From the NCBI GenBank assembly GCA_964036275.1, contig OZ038433.1, positions 25,961,485 to 26,025,484 of the forward strand: DNA of 64,000 bases, read 5' to 3'. The translations under genes were made by a program, and so were the position numbers. Below are positions 1 through 9,450 of this stretch, piece after piece. The notes under the pieces are model-generated. The model saw only the letters and a program-made list of their open reading frames with translations, made no database searches and was not told the origin of the DNA. The first letter of the stretch is position 1; each line of letters starts with the position of its first letter. Source of the DNA: Litoditis marina (taxonomy: Eukaryota; Nematoda; Chromadorea; Rhabditida; Rhabditidae).

Positions 1-616
1 AATCAAGAAAGCTCAAGCGAGTGGTAAGAGCGAGGCCTACGTGACCAACGAGAGCTACAAGGTGCTGACCGCCTGTCTGACTCGTCCATTGATTGAGGTC
101 GTGTGCAAGAAGATCATACCGGTGGGTAATTGACCAAAGCTGAACCGAATTCACCACTTTTCCGGCTGTGCGCCTACGAGGCTACCACCGGTAACCATTT
201 TTTTACAATTTCTTCTCTCTCATATGTAGTATTTGGAAAAACTGGCAAAGTCATGCAAGTGGTGAGCTCAACTTGATCAGAGACCCGATTGAATTGCCAC
301 AGCCAACTTCCAACGTTGAAGCGTACTGTAGGTACCTGCTCAGCTCAAAGGTGACCTTGTCATAATCCTTTTTACGGTCTCCTAACTCCTGTGCTTGTAG
401 TTTGATATCCTACTTTTCGAGCCGTAATTTGTAATTTCCGTTGCCAGAAAAGATGAAACTACAATATTGATATGGTCTGCCCTATGGTAGATATGTCTTC
501 GTTTACGGTGTGTGCGTATTCAGGTTCTGAGCAAGATCGAATGGGATTGCATGCGAGACATTGGAAAGAAGATCTGGAGTTTCGGACAGTACAAATGTGT
601 GCTCATTGAGAAGTAG
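1..616 (+). CDS. Lysine/cysteine-rich secreted-family protein, copy A (3' end only)
   Basis: Two terminal exons are visible: 2-121 (40 codons, continuing past the left edge) and 524-616, ending in TAG at 614-616. The donor at 122 is GTGGGT and the acceptor ends at 523. The translated exons align residue for residue with the last two exons of the genes at 12333-14735 and 16245-19423. All share a lysine-rich stretch, a Tyr-Lys-x-Leu core, and the final-exon pattern Glu-Trp-Asp-Cys followed by a Tyr-x-Cys near the C terminus. The last exon here has 31 codons against 33 in the other two copies, so it is two residues shorter. I do not recognise the family. The start, signal peptide and first four exons would lie to the left of the window. 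The match to its relatives is clear; the function is unknown. Confidence 0.75.
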
Positions 617-2246
617 AGCTCTGGCTAACATTTGCCATGTATAAAAATGAATCTGCTGCTGTGATGTTTCAACTTGACAACATATTCGATGTAACTATAA
701 AAACTATTTTCAGTTCAGTTTTCTGAATATGAAAACAACTTTGATTAATCAATATTTGGTCGGTAAATATTTATCGATTTGTATCCGGCAAATATTTTAC
801 ATTCCCTGTCCGTCAAGTTTATGCAAATTGGTATGGTATTCTGATCCAATTACTGCTATCGTCAAACTTGGTTGATTAAAGGGGCCCTTTCTCTATAATC
901 AGGAAAGATTGAAAAACATGAAAACACAGAATATTTATTTTATATTGTAATGGTGGCCCCTCACTATTATATTTCAGAAGAAAAGTAACAAATCGATCGA
1001 GAACCAGGCCTTTTATAAGCCAAACTACCCTCGTAGTTATTGTACCACGTAGCTTTTGGCCGAGAGGTGAATTTTGTTTCAGAAAACCAAACTTCAATCT
1101 TAATCACAACAAAATCAGGAAAAAATACCTAAAACACTTTTCACCCATGTTATTTGTTACTTCATAATATTACGATACGTTTCGATACGTTTTGCGGACA
1201 ATTTGTGCGCGTCTCCATAAAAATGCGTACGTTCCGGTGCGTCCGCGCTGTTGCTGAAGGTTATCGAGAAAGAGAGCTAAATTGAGAAATTTTCACCAAT
1301 TTTGATTGTTTTGTTCATTTTTTAGATTCATAATTCGAACCGCCAAATTATAGAGGGACGGTCCCTTTAAGTTCGTTCTAAAACAAACTTCACGGTAAAA
1401 CTATACCGAACTTTTTTCAACGAAATCATATTGCTCACTGAAACAACTGAAGAACAGCTCACAAAGCAGAATAATAATTGATTTATTTGCACGACGAAAC
1501 TCGCGAGAAAAAAACCGGCGCGCACTCAAATCGCGCGCAGCGCGAAGCGCTTTGCGAGATTTGTCTTTGGTCCGGCTAATGCGCGCCTCCGTTTTTTTAG
1601 TTTCCCCATAAAAAGGCTGAAATTCGCGAAACAGAACTTTTACAAATTGGAGAAGTTTCTACAGCATATTTTCAAAGTGTGCCCCAAATTTTAACGAAAT
1701 CGGATAAGTTTGAGCCAAGTTATGAAGTTTTCGCTTCATCAAGAGCGCCAACTTCCGTCGTGTGTGGGTGAATGGGTGCTTGGGTGGGTGGGTGCGTTGT
1801 GACATTCCCAGTTAAAGGGTTTCTACCTAATCGATTTTGTTGAAAATTGTGGAAGACATGTGATACCTACTCAAACCCTCGCGGACCAAAAAAATTAGGA
1901 AAAAAAAGTTTTTGTCAAAGTTATAGACGTTTTCGGAGTGTGTAATCGTGATAAGGGAAAATTCCCAGTTCAAGGGTTTCTACTCAACAGTTTTTGTTGA
2001 AAATTGTGTAAGGGATGTAATATCTGCGCAAACCCTGGCGGACCAAAAAAAATTCGCGAAAAAAATGTTTTAATCAAAGTTATAGACATTTTTCGGAAAG
2101 TGTCTGCGTCTCTCCATTCAGCACGCTCTCTCACTCTCTCTCTGTCCGGTCGACAACTCAAACTGTACTGTAACTTAGAGAAACAATTACCGATTTGCTT
2201 GAAAATTGAAATATGATGCCATCGTGACTTTTGTTTGAATATGAAG
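617..2246. other. Intergenic region with AT-rich sequence and a tandem duplication
   Basis: No coding exon is supported. The stretch holds a GC-rich imperfect palindrome near 1527-1561, a two-copy tandem repeat at about 1805-2100 (listed separately) and a CT-rich patch near 2110-2150. The last ~100 bases before 2247 loosely resemble the 130-bp satellite found on the other side of the retroelement. Confidence 0.6.
1805..2105. repeat. Two-copy tandem repeat, period about 157 bp
   Basis: The motif beginning CCCAGTTAAAGGGTTTCTAC at 1807 recurs with one change at about 1964. It is followed in both units by a TTGTTGAAAATTGTG block, a CGGACCAAAAAAA block and a CAAAGTTATAGAC block in the same order. 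The units have diverged by substitutions and small indels. No coding potential is seen. Confidence 0.7.
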
Positions 2247-2258
2247 TATTCTATTTCT

Positions 2259-2672
2259 TGTTGGGTTTTCTTGTTAGACCGAACACGAGGTGATATGATG
2301 TTTTATTTAGTGCTGACGTTTCGGCGGGTTCGCCGTCTTCAGAGCCTGAAAAAGGCATCAGTCAACTATTTACAACAAAATCGATACAGTCGCGCCGGAA
2401 TTCAACTCAAAAGTATTCCAAATAGTGCATAGAGAGCATGACTAAGTCAAATCTAACAGAACTTTGACACACCTTATCCACCGAAGTGGTTGGAGAAATA
2501 GTGAGACAACCGAGTGAGACTGTTGACCGGAAGTAAATGAAGCACACTCAGAAATTGCATTTGCCAAGAAAAGGCACGAGATGCGTGGTAATTGAAATGC
2601 ACTCGTCTTTCCTGTTCATGGTAGGAGACTTGGCACGTATCCAACAAGCTTCCAGCAGTTTCCGTGCAGAAA
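2259..2672 (-). repeat. PLE terminal repeat segment (3' end of the complete unit)
   Basis: Matches 5258-5672 at a constant offset of 2999 bases and is the reverse complement of about 7120-7533. In element orientation it holds the last ~40 codons of the ORF, the 3' untranslated part, the hammerhead-like hairpin at 2315-2342, and an end in CCCAACA next to the target duplication. Confidence 0.85.
2315..2342 (-). ncRNA. Candidate hammerhead-like ribozyme core in PLE terminal repeat (copy 1)
   Basis: On the minus strand the segment reads CTGAAGA, then a GGCG-AACC-CGCC hairpin, then GAAAC-GTC. These fit the hammerhead core pieces CUGANGA, stem II, GAAA and the GUC cleavage triplet. Three flanking bases (GCU before, AGC after) can form a short helix I. 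The ACGU at the GAAACGUC junction is self-complementary, as in dimeric hammerheads. One extra base sits between CUGAAGA and stem II, so the fit is imperfect. Hammerheads are documented in Penelope-like elements. Activity here is inferred, not shown. Confidence 0.45.
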
Positions 2673-5244
2673 CATCGCTCTCTACCCCTAGCACCGTAAC
2701 TCGGATGTCAAAATGTGCGCCTTGATGTGAAATAATTCTATGGTTTCCCAATGCTGTGCCTTGTAAACTTTTGTCCCGTCCCCTGATGTGCTCTTTCAGA
2801 CGAATATAAAGTTTGCGCCCAGTTTCCCCAATGTATTGCTCCCCGCACCCAGTACATTCTATGCAGTAAATACTACCCACTATCATGCAGTCACCCGGTT
2901 TACCGCTGGGGCATATTACGCACTGTGTTGTGGTGCACACTCTATCGTACATCCTATTCCGCACAAGCCGCTTTCTCAGATTGTCAGGGGGAGATTCTAC
3001 CAAAGTGACGTAGTTGTCCAAATTCGCTCTCCTCAGGCAGTCTCTAATAGACCTGCTGACTTCATCGGAGATGAACGGCATGCAGAAGACAACTTTGTCG
3101 GATGTAAATGTACCTAGGTGATGTTGGTGGCGTGAGAACGTGCGCATGCCATTATACCCATTTGATAAGGCAATTACTTCTGCAAGTTGTTTCGACTCAT
3201 CGCGCTCCTGAGCTCCTGAGCTTAGCTCTCGAGATGTCTTGTACATATTTCCAACTACTGCTTTTTTCGTAGCTGTTGGGTGAGCTGAACGCGCGTGTAT
3301 AAGAATGTTCTTGCTGGTAGGTTTTCTGTACCACTTCACGTCAAATTCTGAAGGACCCTTTCTCACTCGTGTGTTCAAGAAAGGTAGCCAATCTTGCGCA
3401 GGTGTTTCACGGGTGAGACGAATATGTCTTGACTGTTGATTCATGAGACTGAAACACTCGTTCATCTCATCTTGAGTGGATGTCACGATGAAACAGTCAT
3501 CAATGTATCTACAGTAAAGAGTAGGCATTCGCTCGATTACGGGACTCTCAATCTTTGACATGAACGCAATCGCAAGAATCGGGGCTAGACGTTGACCCAT
3601 AGCTAACCCTCTCAGTTGCTTGTAGTAGTTACCTGACCACCTGAACACTTTGCAGTCTACGCAGCCCTGAATTAGTAGCATAACTTGTGAGATCGATAAT
3701 CCATGAGTGTCCATCTCAGCCCAATGATCTGTGAGGAGTTCGTGCACCGCTTCCAGAGCTGCCTCATTAGAGACGTTGGTGTACAAACTCTCCACATCAA
3801 AGGACTCAACAACAGATGACTTATCGATTTTAGTTCGCCGCAACTGCGATAGAAAATGCCTCGTGTTAGAAAGATGCGCGGGGATGAATTTGAGCAACTT
3901 AACAAGAATACCACTGAGAAACCAACTAATCCTGTCTGTTGGACCACCAACATTACTGATGATTGGACGAATTTTGTAATGTTTCGGATCCAAAGATTGA
4001 AAATTCGTCCCAGCTAGTTTATGAGTTTTGACCAAAGAATAGAAAACAGGACATGTTGGGTTTCTCAGAAGTAGACTGGATACGAACTTCTTACCCCAAC
4101 CCATAGTGTGACCAATTGCTACCCATCTAGCGTTAAGAGCGAAGCTTTGTTTGTTAAATTCTGTGGGTGAAGAGTTTGCATACACGGACGCGTCAGAGAG
4201 GTGCAGTCTAGAAATTTCCTTGTCCAAGGATTGTGGAAGAACTACAAATTCCCCCCCTTTGTCGCTGATAGATATGCGTGCTACCCCTTTAGATACCATA
4301 TCCCGCAGCTCCTTAACCGCAGAACGCTCAGATGAACCAATATTTGCAGGCAGATGGCGCTGCTGATGGTGTTGAAGTAAGCGCAGAACTTCGCCAGAAA
4401 AGTACCTAACCTTTGCATCGTCTAACAGAGAAGGCGCAGGTTCGCGATAGAACATGCGAGGGAAGGGCGATATTCTAGTAGTTACAGCTGCCTGATTAGT
4501 GTTTGTATTAGCATTATTCATTCTGATGGCGCGATAGCGTAGCCCGTCTTGTAATTTGTGAAGACTTTTGATTACCCCTTTGTAAACCGCGGGTCCTATC
4601 CCTTGTGAAATACTGAAAGAAGGTCCTAGATCCAAAAGGGAAAGTGCATGTGAAGATAGTTGGATATTTCCTAGTAATGTGACACGAGAATTGCAGGTCT
4701 GAGTGTGAGTAGATTGTACGGTCTGAACGTTCTGAACTCGGTCGTTTCGTAAAGGAAGGTGTGTCGTTGTTAAGTTAGTTTGAGAAGACAAGCTCACCTT
4801 CTGGACTAGTTGATCATACTTCCAAATCAATGATTCCTTTGTCTCTGCTCGGATTCGATTGCAAATGGTTCTAGATCCCAATTCCAACCTCCTCCAACAA
4901 TTTGCCTGTAAGAAACGCTGACAATTATGTTCTTTTGCACGACATCTCAAAATCAAAGCAAATATCAGATCTTTCTTGGAGTGCACGGCTCTTCTGAGTA
5001 TGTCGAGTTCCAATTTCTCGACGGATGGATGTTCACTGGGAAGGCTGCACAACTCATGGATCTTCCGATTTCGAATGAAGTTTGGTATCATCTTTGTTTG
5101 AAGGCATCGTTGAAGGAAGCGATGCTGTTGTTTGAGCACGACGATCTTCTGTCGCAGAGAAACAGCCTCGCGTGCGAGTAGGAAGTATTGAGGTGGTACG
5201 GTTCGTAATATTCTCCATGTCCTATCGTCTTTGAACCTCGGCAT
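2548..5244 (-). CDS. Penelope-like element polyprotein: reverse transcriptase plus GIY-YIG endonuclease
   Basis: An uninterrupted 898-codon frame. The reverse transcriptase core lies in the middle: a VKTHK block near residue 405, an SLYTNVS block, GLAMGQRLAPILA, then the catalytic YIDD at about residues 579-582. The C-terminal part holds a CxxC-type cysteine cluster followed by the GIY-YIG nuclease signature (YCIECTGCGEQYIGETGRK at about 792-810, then a downstream Arg and Glu-His). This order, RT then C-terminal GIY-YIG, defines endonuclease-positive Penelope-like elements. They copy RNA at a nuclease-made nick, and many have telomere-related RT ancestry. The N-terminal 330 residues carry no motif I can name. 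The ATG at 5244 follows the terminal repeat directly, as expected if the upstream repeat supplies the promoter. With all frames open, the protein may be functional. Confidence 0.9.
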   Translation of the reverse strand: MPRFKDDRTWRILRTVPPQYFLLAREAVSLRQKIVVLKQQHRFLQRCLQTKMIPNFIRNRKIHELCSLPSEHPSVEKLELDILRRAVHSKKDLIFALILRCRAKEHNCQRFLQANCWRRLELGSRTICNRIRAETKESLIWKYDQLVQKVSLSSQTNLTTTHLPLRNDRVQNVQTVQSTHTQTCNSRVTLLGNIQLSSHALSLLDLGPSFSISQGIGPAVYKGVIKSLHKLQDGLRYRAIRMNNANTNTNQAAVTTRISPFPRMFYREPAPSLLDDAKVRYFSGEVLRLLQHHQQRHLPANIGSSERSAVKELRDMVSKGVARISISDKGGEFVVLPQSLDKEISRLHLSDASVYANSSPTEFNKQSFALNARWVAIGHTMGWGKKFVSSLLLRNPTCPVFYSLVKTHKLAGTNFQSLDPKHYKIRPIISNVGGPTDRISWFLSGILVKLLKFIPAHLSNTRHFLSQLRRTKIDKSSVVESFDVESLYTNVSNEAALEAVHELLTDHWAEMDTHGLSISQVMLLIQGCVDCKVFRWSGNYYKQLRGLAMGQRLAPILAIAFMSKIESPVIERMPTLYCRYIDDCFIVTSTQDEMNECFSLMNQQSRHIRLTRETPAQDWLPFLNTRVRKGPSEFDVKWYRKPTSKNILIHARSAHPTATKKAVVGNMYKTSRELSSGAQERDESKQLAEVIALSNGYNGMRTFSRHQHHLGTFTSDKVVFCMPFISDEVSRSIRDCLRRANLDNYVTLVESPPDNLRKRLVRNRMYDRVCTTTQCVICPSGKPGDCMIVGSIYCIECTGCGEQYIGETGRKLYIRLKEHIRGRDKSLQGTALGNHRIISHQGAHFDIRVTVLGVESDVSARKLLEACWIRAKSPTMNRKDECISITTHLVPFLGKCNF

Positions 5245-5257
5245 TTGTGTAATGTAT

Positions 5258-5672
5258 TGTTGGGTTTTCTTGTTAGACCGAACACGAGGTGATATGATGT
5301 TTTATTTAGTGCTGACGTTTCGGCGGGTTCGCCGTCTTCAGAGCCTGAAAAAGGCATCAGTCAACTATTTACAACAAAATCGATACAGTCGCGCCGGAAT
5401 TCAACTCAAAAGTATTCCAAATAGTGCATAGAGAGCATGACTAAGTCAAATCTAACAGAACTTTGACACACCTTATCCACCGAAGTGGTTGGAGAAATAG
5501 TGAGACAACCGAGTGAGACTGTTGACCGGAAGTAAATGAAGCACACTCAGAAATTGCATTTGCCAAGAAAAGGCACGAGATGCGTGGTAATTGAAATGCA
5601 CTCGTCTTTCCTGTTCATGGTAGGAGACTTGGCACGTATCCAACAAGCTTCCAGCAGTTTCCGTGCAGAAAC
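5258..5672 (-). repeat. PLE terminal repeat segment (upstream, 5' of the complete ORF)
   Basis: A direct copy of 2259-2672 placed immediately upstream of the ATG at 5244. It probably acts as the pseudo-LTR that carries promoter and processing signals for the full ORF. Its far end, at about 5672, is the breakpoint where the element flips orientation. Confidence 0.85.
5314..5341 (-). ncRNA. Candidate hammerhead-like ribozyme core in PLE terminal repeat (copy 2)
   Basis: Same sequence as the copy at 2315-2342, offset by 2999 bases, 70-97 bases upstream of the ATG at 5244 in element orientation. A cut here would separate tandem units of the transcript. Confidence 0.45.
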
Positions 5673-5687
5673 GCAATTGGTCACACT

Positions 5688-7244
5688 ATGGGTTGGGGTA
5701 AGAAGTTCGTATCCAGTCTACTTCTGAGAAACCCAACATGTCCTGTTTTCTATTCTTTGGTCAAAACTCATAAACTAGCTGGGACGAATTTTCAATCTTT
5801 GGATCCGAAACATTACAAAATTCGTCCAATCATCAGTAATGTTGGTGGTCCAACAGACAGGATTAGTTGGTTTCTCAGTGGTATTCTTGTTAAGTTGCTC
5901 AAATTCATCCCCGCGCATCTTTCTAACACGAGGCATTTTCTATCGCAGTTGCGGCGAACTAAAATCGATAAGTCATCTGTTGTTGAGTCCTTTGATGTGG
6001 AGAGTTTGTACACCAACGTCTCTAATGAGGCAGCTCTGGAAGCGGTGCACGAACTCCTCACAGATCATTGGGCTGAGATGGACACTCATGGATTATCGAT
6101 CTCACAAGTTATGCTACTAATTCAGGGCTGCGTAGACTGCAAAGTGTTCAGGTGGTCAGGTAACTACTACAAGCAACTGAGAGGGTTAGCTATGGGTCAA
6201 CGTCTAGCCCCGATTCTTGCGATTGCGTTCATGTCAAAGATTGAGAGTCCCGTAATCGAGCGAATGCCTACTCTTTACTGTAGATACATTGATGACTGTT
6301 TCATCGTGACATCCACTCAAGATGAGATGAACGAGTGTTTCAGTCTCATGAATCAACAGTCAAGACATATTCGTCTCACCCGTGAAACACCTGCGCAAGA
6401 TTGGCTACCTTTCTTGAACACACGAGTGAGAAAGGGTCCTTCAGAATTTGACGTGAAGTGGTACAGAAAACCTACCAGCAAGAACATTCTTATACACGCG
6501 CGTTCAGCTCACCCAACAGCTACGAAAAAAGCAGTAGTTGGAAATATGTACAAGACATCTCGAGAGCTAAGCTCAGGAGCTCAGGAGCGCGATGAGTCGA
6601 AACAACTTGCAGAAGTAATTGCCTTATCAAATGGGTATAATGGCATGCGCACGTTCTCACGCCACCAACATCACCTAGGTACATTTACATCCGACAAAGT
6701 TGTCTTCTGCATGCCGTTCATCTCCGATGAAGTCAGCAGGTCTATTAGAGACTGCCTGAGGAGAGCGAATTTGGACAACTACGTCACTTTGGTAGAATCT
6801 CCCCCTGACAATCTGAGAAAGCGGCTTGTGCGGAATAGGATGTACGATAGAGTGTGCACCACAACACAGTGCGTAATATGCCCCAGCGGTAAACCGGGTG
6901 ACTGCATGATAGTGGGTAGTATTTACTGCATAGAATGTACTGGGTGCGGGGAGCAATACATTGGGGAAACTGGGCGCAAACTTTATATTCGTCTGAAAGA
7001 GCACATCAGGGGACGGGACAAAAGTTTACAAGGCACAGCATTGGGAAACCATAGAATTATTTCACATCAAGGCGCACATTTTGACATCCGAGTTACGGTG
7101 CTAGGGGTAGAGAGCGATGTTTCTGCACGGAAACTGCTGGAAGCTTGTTGGATACGTGCCAAGTCTCCTACCATGAACAGGAAAGACGAGTGCATTTCAA
7201 TTACCACGCATCTCGTGCCTTTTCTTGGCAAATGCAATTTCTGA
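5688..7244 (+). pseudogene. 5'-truncated inverted copy of the PLE polyprotein
   Basis: 518 codons on the plus strand, matching the C-terminal part of the minus-strand 898-residue protein from the MGWGKK block to the stop. It retains the full YIDD and GIY-YIG regions but lacks the N-terminal ~380 residues. The copy starts at the inversion breakpoint at about 5673, so it has no proper start; the ATG at 5688 is internal. The frame is fully open and I saw no substitution against the complete copy. It is structurally truncated rather than decayed. Confidence 0.85.
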
Positions 7245-7580
7245 GTGTGCTTCATTTACTTCCGGTCAACAGTCTCACTCGGTTGTCTCACTATTTCTCC
7301 AACCACTTCGGTGGATAAGGTGTGTCAAAGTTCTGTTAGATTTGACTTAGTCATGCTCTCTATGCACTATTTGGAATACTTTTGAGTTGAATTCCGGCGC
7401 GACTGTATCGATTTTGTTGTAAATAGTTGACTGATGCCTTTTTCAGGCTCTGAAGACGGCGAACCCGCCGAAACGTCAGCACTAAATAAAACATCATATC
7501 ACCTCGTGTTCGGTCTAACAAGAAAACCCAACAATACATTACACAAATGCCGAGGTTCAAAGACGATAGGACATGGAGAA
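7120..7580 (+). repeat. PLE terminal repeat segment, inverted copy, with start of a further unit
   Basis: Reverse complement of the segment at 2259-2672 up to 7533, followed by the leader and the first ~32 bases of the ORF (ATG at 7549) before the target duplication at 7581. Transcript or template read-through from one tandem unit into the next would leave this footprint. Confidence 0.8.
7450..7477 (+). ncRNA. Candidate hammerhead-like ribozyme core in PLE terminal repeat (copy 3, inverted)
   Basis: The same motif on the plus strand inside the inverted copy. Copies 2 and 3 face each other, so a long transcript could also fold into a large duplex. Confidence 0.45.
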
Positions 7581-7590
7581 TATTCTATTT

Positions 7591-8220
7591 CTGACGTCCT
7601 TCGGGATTCTGGAGACCAGATAACGTCATTTTTGAAAAGTGCAAAGTTGACGTCACATATATTTTCAAATGAGGATAATATCTTAGAAAGGGTCAATCAA
7701 CGGAGAAACTCAATCTAAAAGTGACGTATTCTGAGATTCTGGAGACCAGATGACGTCATTTTTGAAAAGTGCAAAGTTGACGTCACATATATTTTCAAAT
7801 GAGGATAATATCTTAGAAAGGGTCAATTAGCGGTGAAACTCAATCTAAGAGTGACGCATTCTGGAACTCAGAAGGCCAGATGACGTCAACTTTTTGAAGT
7901 GCATAATTAACGGGAAATATATTTGCGAACGCTGAAAATATCTAAAAAAAATGGTAGATTAACGATGAAGCTTCATCTGAATATGACTTATTCTGGAATT
8001 CAGAAGGCCAGATGACGTCAACTTTTGAAAAAATTAGACGTGAAAGATGTTTTCAAATGCTGAAAGTTTCTTAAAAATCGTCAATTCACGACGAAACTTT
8101 ATTCAAACATGACGTATTCTGGGATTCTGAAGAGCAGATGAAGTAAGTTATTAGAACTGCAATGTTGACGTCATATTTTTTTCGAATGATAGTAATTCTT
8201 GACAAGTGGTTCATTGAGAA
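7591..8220. repeat. Satellite of about five ~130-bp units, interrupted by the PLE
   Basis: A GAGACCAGA or GAAGGCCAGA block followed by TGACGTCA recurs at about 7611, 7741, 7871, 8003 and 8129, giving periods of 130, 130, 132 and 126. Each unit also carries ATATTTTCAAATG-like and TGACGTATTCTGG-like blocks. Units 1 and 2 are nearly identical; later ones are more diverged. Left of the retroelement, the bases just before 2247 (TTTGAATATGAAGTATTC) match the same part of a unit, so the PLE landed inside the array. Confidence 0.8.
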
Positions 8221-8284
8221 AACAATTTTATCTGCACCGTACAGATCAAACCACATACCTACGGCATGTATACAAAAAGAGAAA

Positions 8285-8812
8285 AATTCATGAAAAAGTG
8301 GGGACCCAACGACTGTGAGATTTGTCTTCTGCTGTGCGCCGCTTAGACAGTCTCAAATGGAACAGCTACTGCTACAAAAAGCGAAAAATACTGTTTACTA
8401 TAGTGTAACTATGTTCATTACAAACATACAAAAGTCGTAAAATATTTTTTCAAACCTGTAAACTAGAATCTACAAATCACAGCTGCGAAAGAGAGAACAA
8501 CTGTTGAATAATATGACAAGCGTAGCACCTAGGGTTGAAGTAACGACAAAAAACTGCAAACCATTGTGCACAACACCAGAAACTTTACAATTGACTACCT
8601 TGAGTTTACATCTGTGATTTGTAGATTCTATTTTACAAGTTTGAAAAAATATTTTACGACTTCTGTATGTTTGTAATGAACAGTTATACTTGAGTATATT
8701 AGTATTTTTCGGTTTTTGTAGCAGTAGCTGCTCCATTTGAGAGTAGTTGTCTAAGGGGCGCACAGCAGAATACAAATATCACAGTCGTTGGGTCCCCACT
8801 TTTTCATGAATT
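8285..8812. mobile_element. Fold-back (long inverted repeat) element, about 530 bp
   Basis: The left arm (8285-8490) and right arm (about 8603-8812) are reverse complements. The outer ends match base for base over more than 30 positions, from ATTCATGAAAAAGTGGGG inward. The arms stay similar through the TACAAATCACAG block, with a ~110-bp loop between them. No transposase is present. It is probably a non-autonomous DNA element. Confidence 0.75.
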
Positions 8813-9450
8813 GTTCATAATCTTGGCTTCCTGTTCATCAACTAGCAGATGACAATGTTGACAAATGTTTTGAATTTGGAAAAACTTTTTCAAATTACGT
8901 TTTTATATGTGTGCTTCCATAGGATAAACGTTGACAAATTCAGAGACAATTTGAAATTGGAAAAACTGTTTGAAATATACCCCTTCTATATGGACAACGT
9001 ATGGACAACGATGCATGGACCGTTTTTAGTTTGCTGGAAGAGACACGTGAAATTTTATCTTATCTTTAATGGAGTTGCTTCACCACCACACATACGTTTC
9101 CTATGGTTTGTTCTACGCATTCATAATCCTTTACATAAATTTTCTCAAAGTTCCAGATCAAAGTTGGTATGTAAGGATTTCTGGATTATCTACGAGTTTC
9201 AGTAGTGTACCTTTACTAACAAATTTTCTGAAATATTGAAATAATAAAAATTAAGCAGTTAATTCGAAAATCCTCCTAAATTTTGGACGGCATACTGTGG
9301 AAGCTTATCCACTGGTGAAACGGAGAATACAATCGCTGTTATTCCATTTATACCATTTATACTGCTCATTTCGTGTTATAAGATACAACAGAAATGTACT
9401 GTCATTGATGATTCTTGTTCAGTAATAACAAGGTAATGTTAATCGTTTAG
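8813..9450. other. Intergenic region upstream of the C-type lectin
   Basis: An open frame at 8849-9205 (118 codons) contains an internal duplication of a TTGACAAAT...TTGGAAAAACT block, lacks homology cues and is probably chance. The final 20 bases end in TCGTTTAG directly before the lectin ATG. Confidence 0.4.

Larger units (their letters stand above)
2247..7592. mobile_element. Composite Penelope-like retroelement insertion with 12-bp target duplication
   Basis: The same 12-mer, TATTCTATTTCT, lies at 2247-2258 and 7581-7592 and brackets the whole structure, so it looks like one insertion. Inside, read on the minus strand, are a 3'-terminal segment (5672-5258), a complete ORF unit (ATG at 5244) and its 3' end at 2259. 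At about 5672/5673 the sequence switches to an inverted, 5'-truncated copy on the plus strand running to about 7580, which passes through the terminal repeat into the first ~32 bases of a further ORF. Tandem terminal repeats with an inverted truncated tail are typical of Penelope elements. The two terminal segments at 2259-2672 and 5258-5672 look identical wherever I compared them, which implies a recent event. The flanks at both ends resemble a 130-bp satellite. Confidence 0.88.

Noticed and set aside
3672..3979. Overlapping short frames on either strand within the PLE ORF
   Set aside because: They are shadows of the 898-codon frame; the same peptides recur mirrored in the inverted copy at 5813-6120.
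8849..9205. 118-codon open frame upstream of the lectin
   Set aside because: It has internal sequence duplication, AT-driven composition and no paralogue or domain; it is probably chance.
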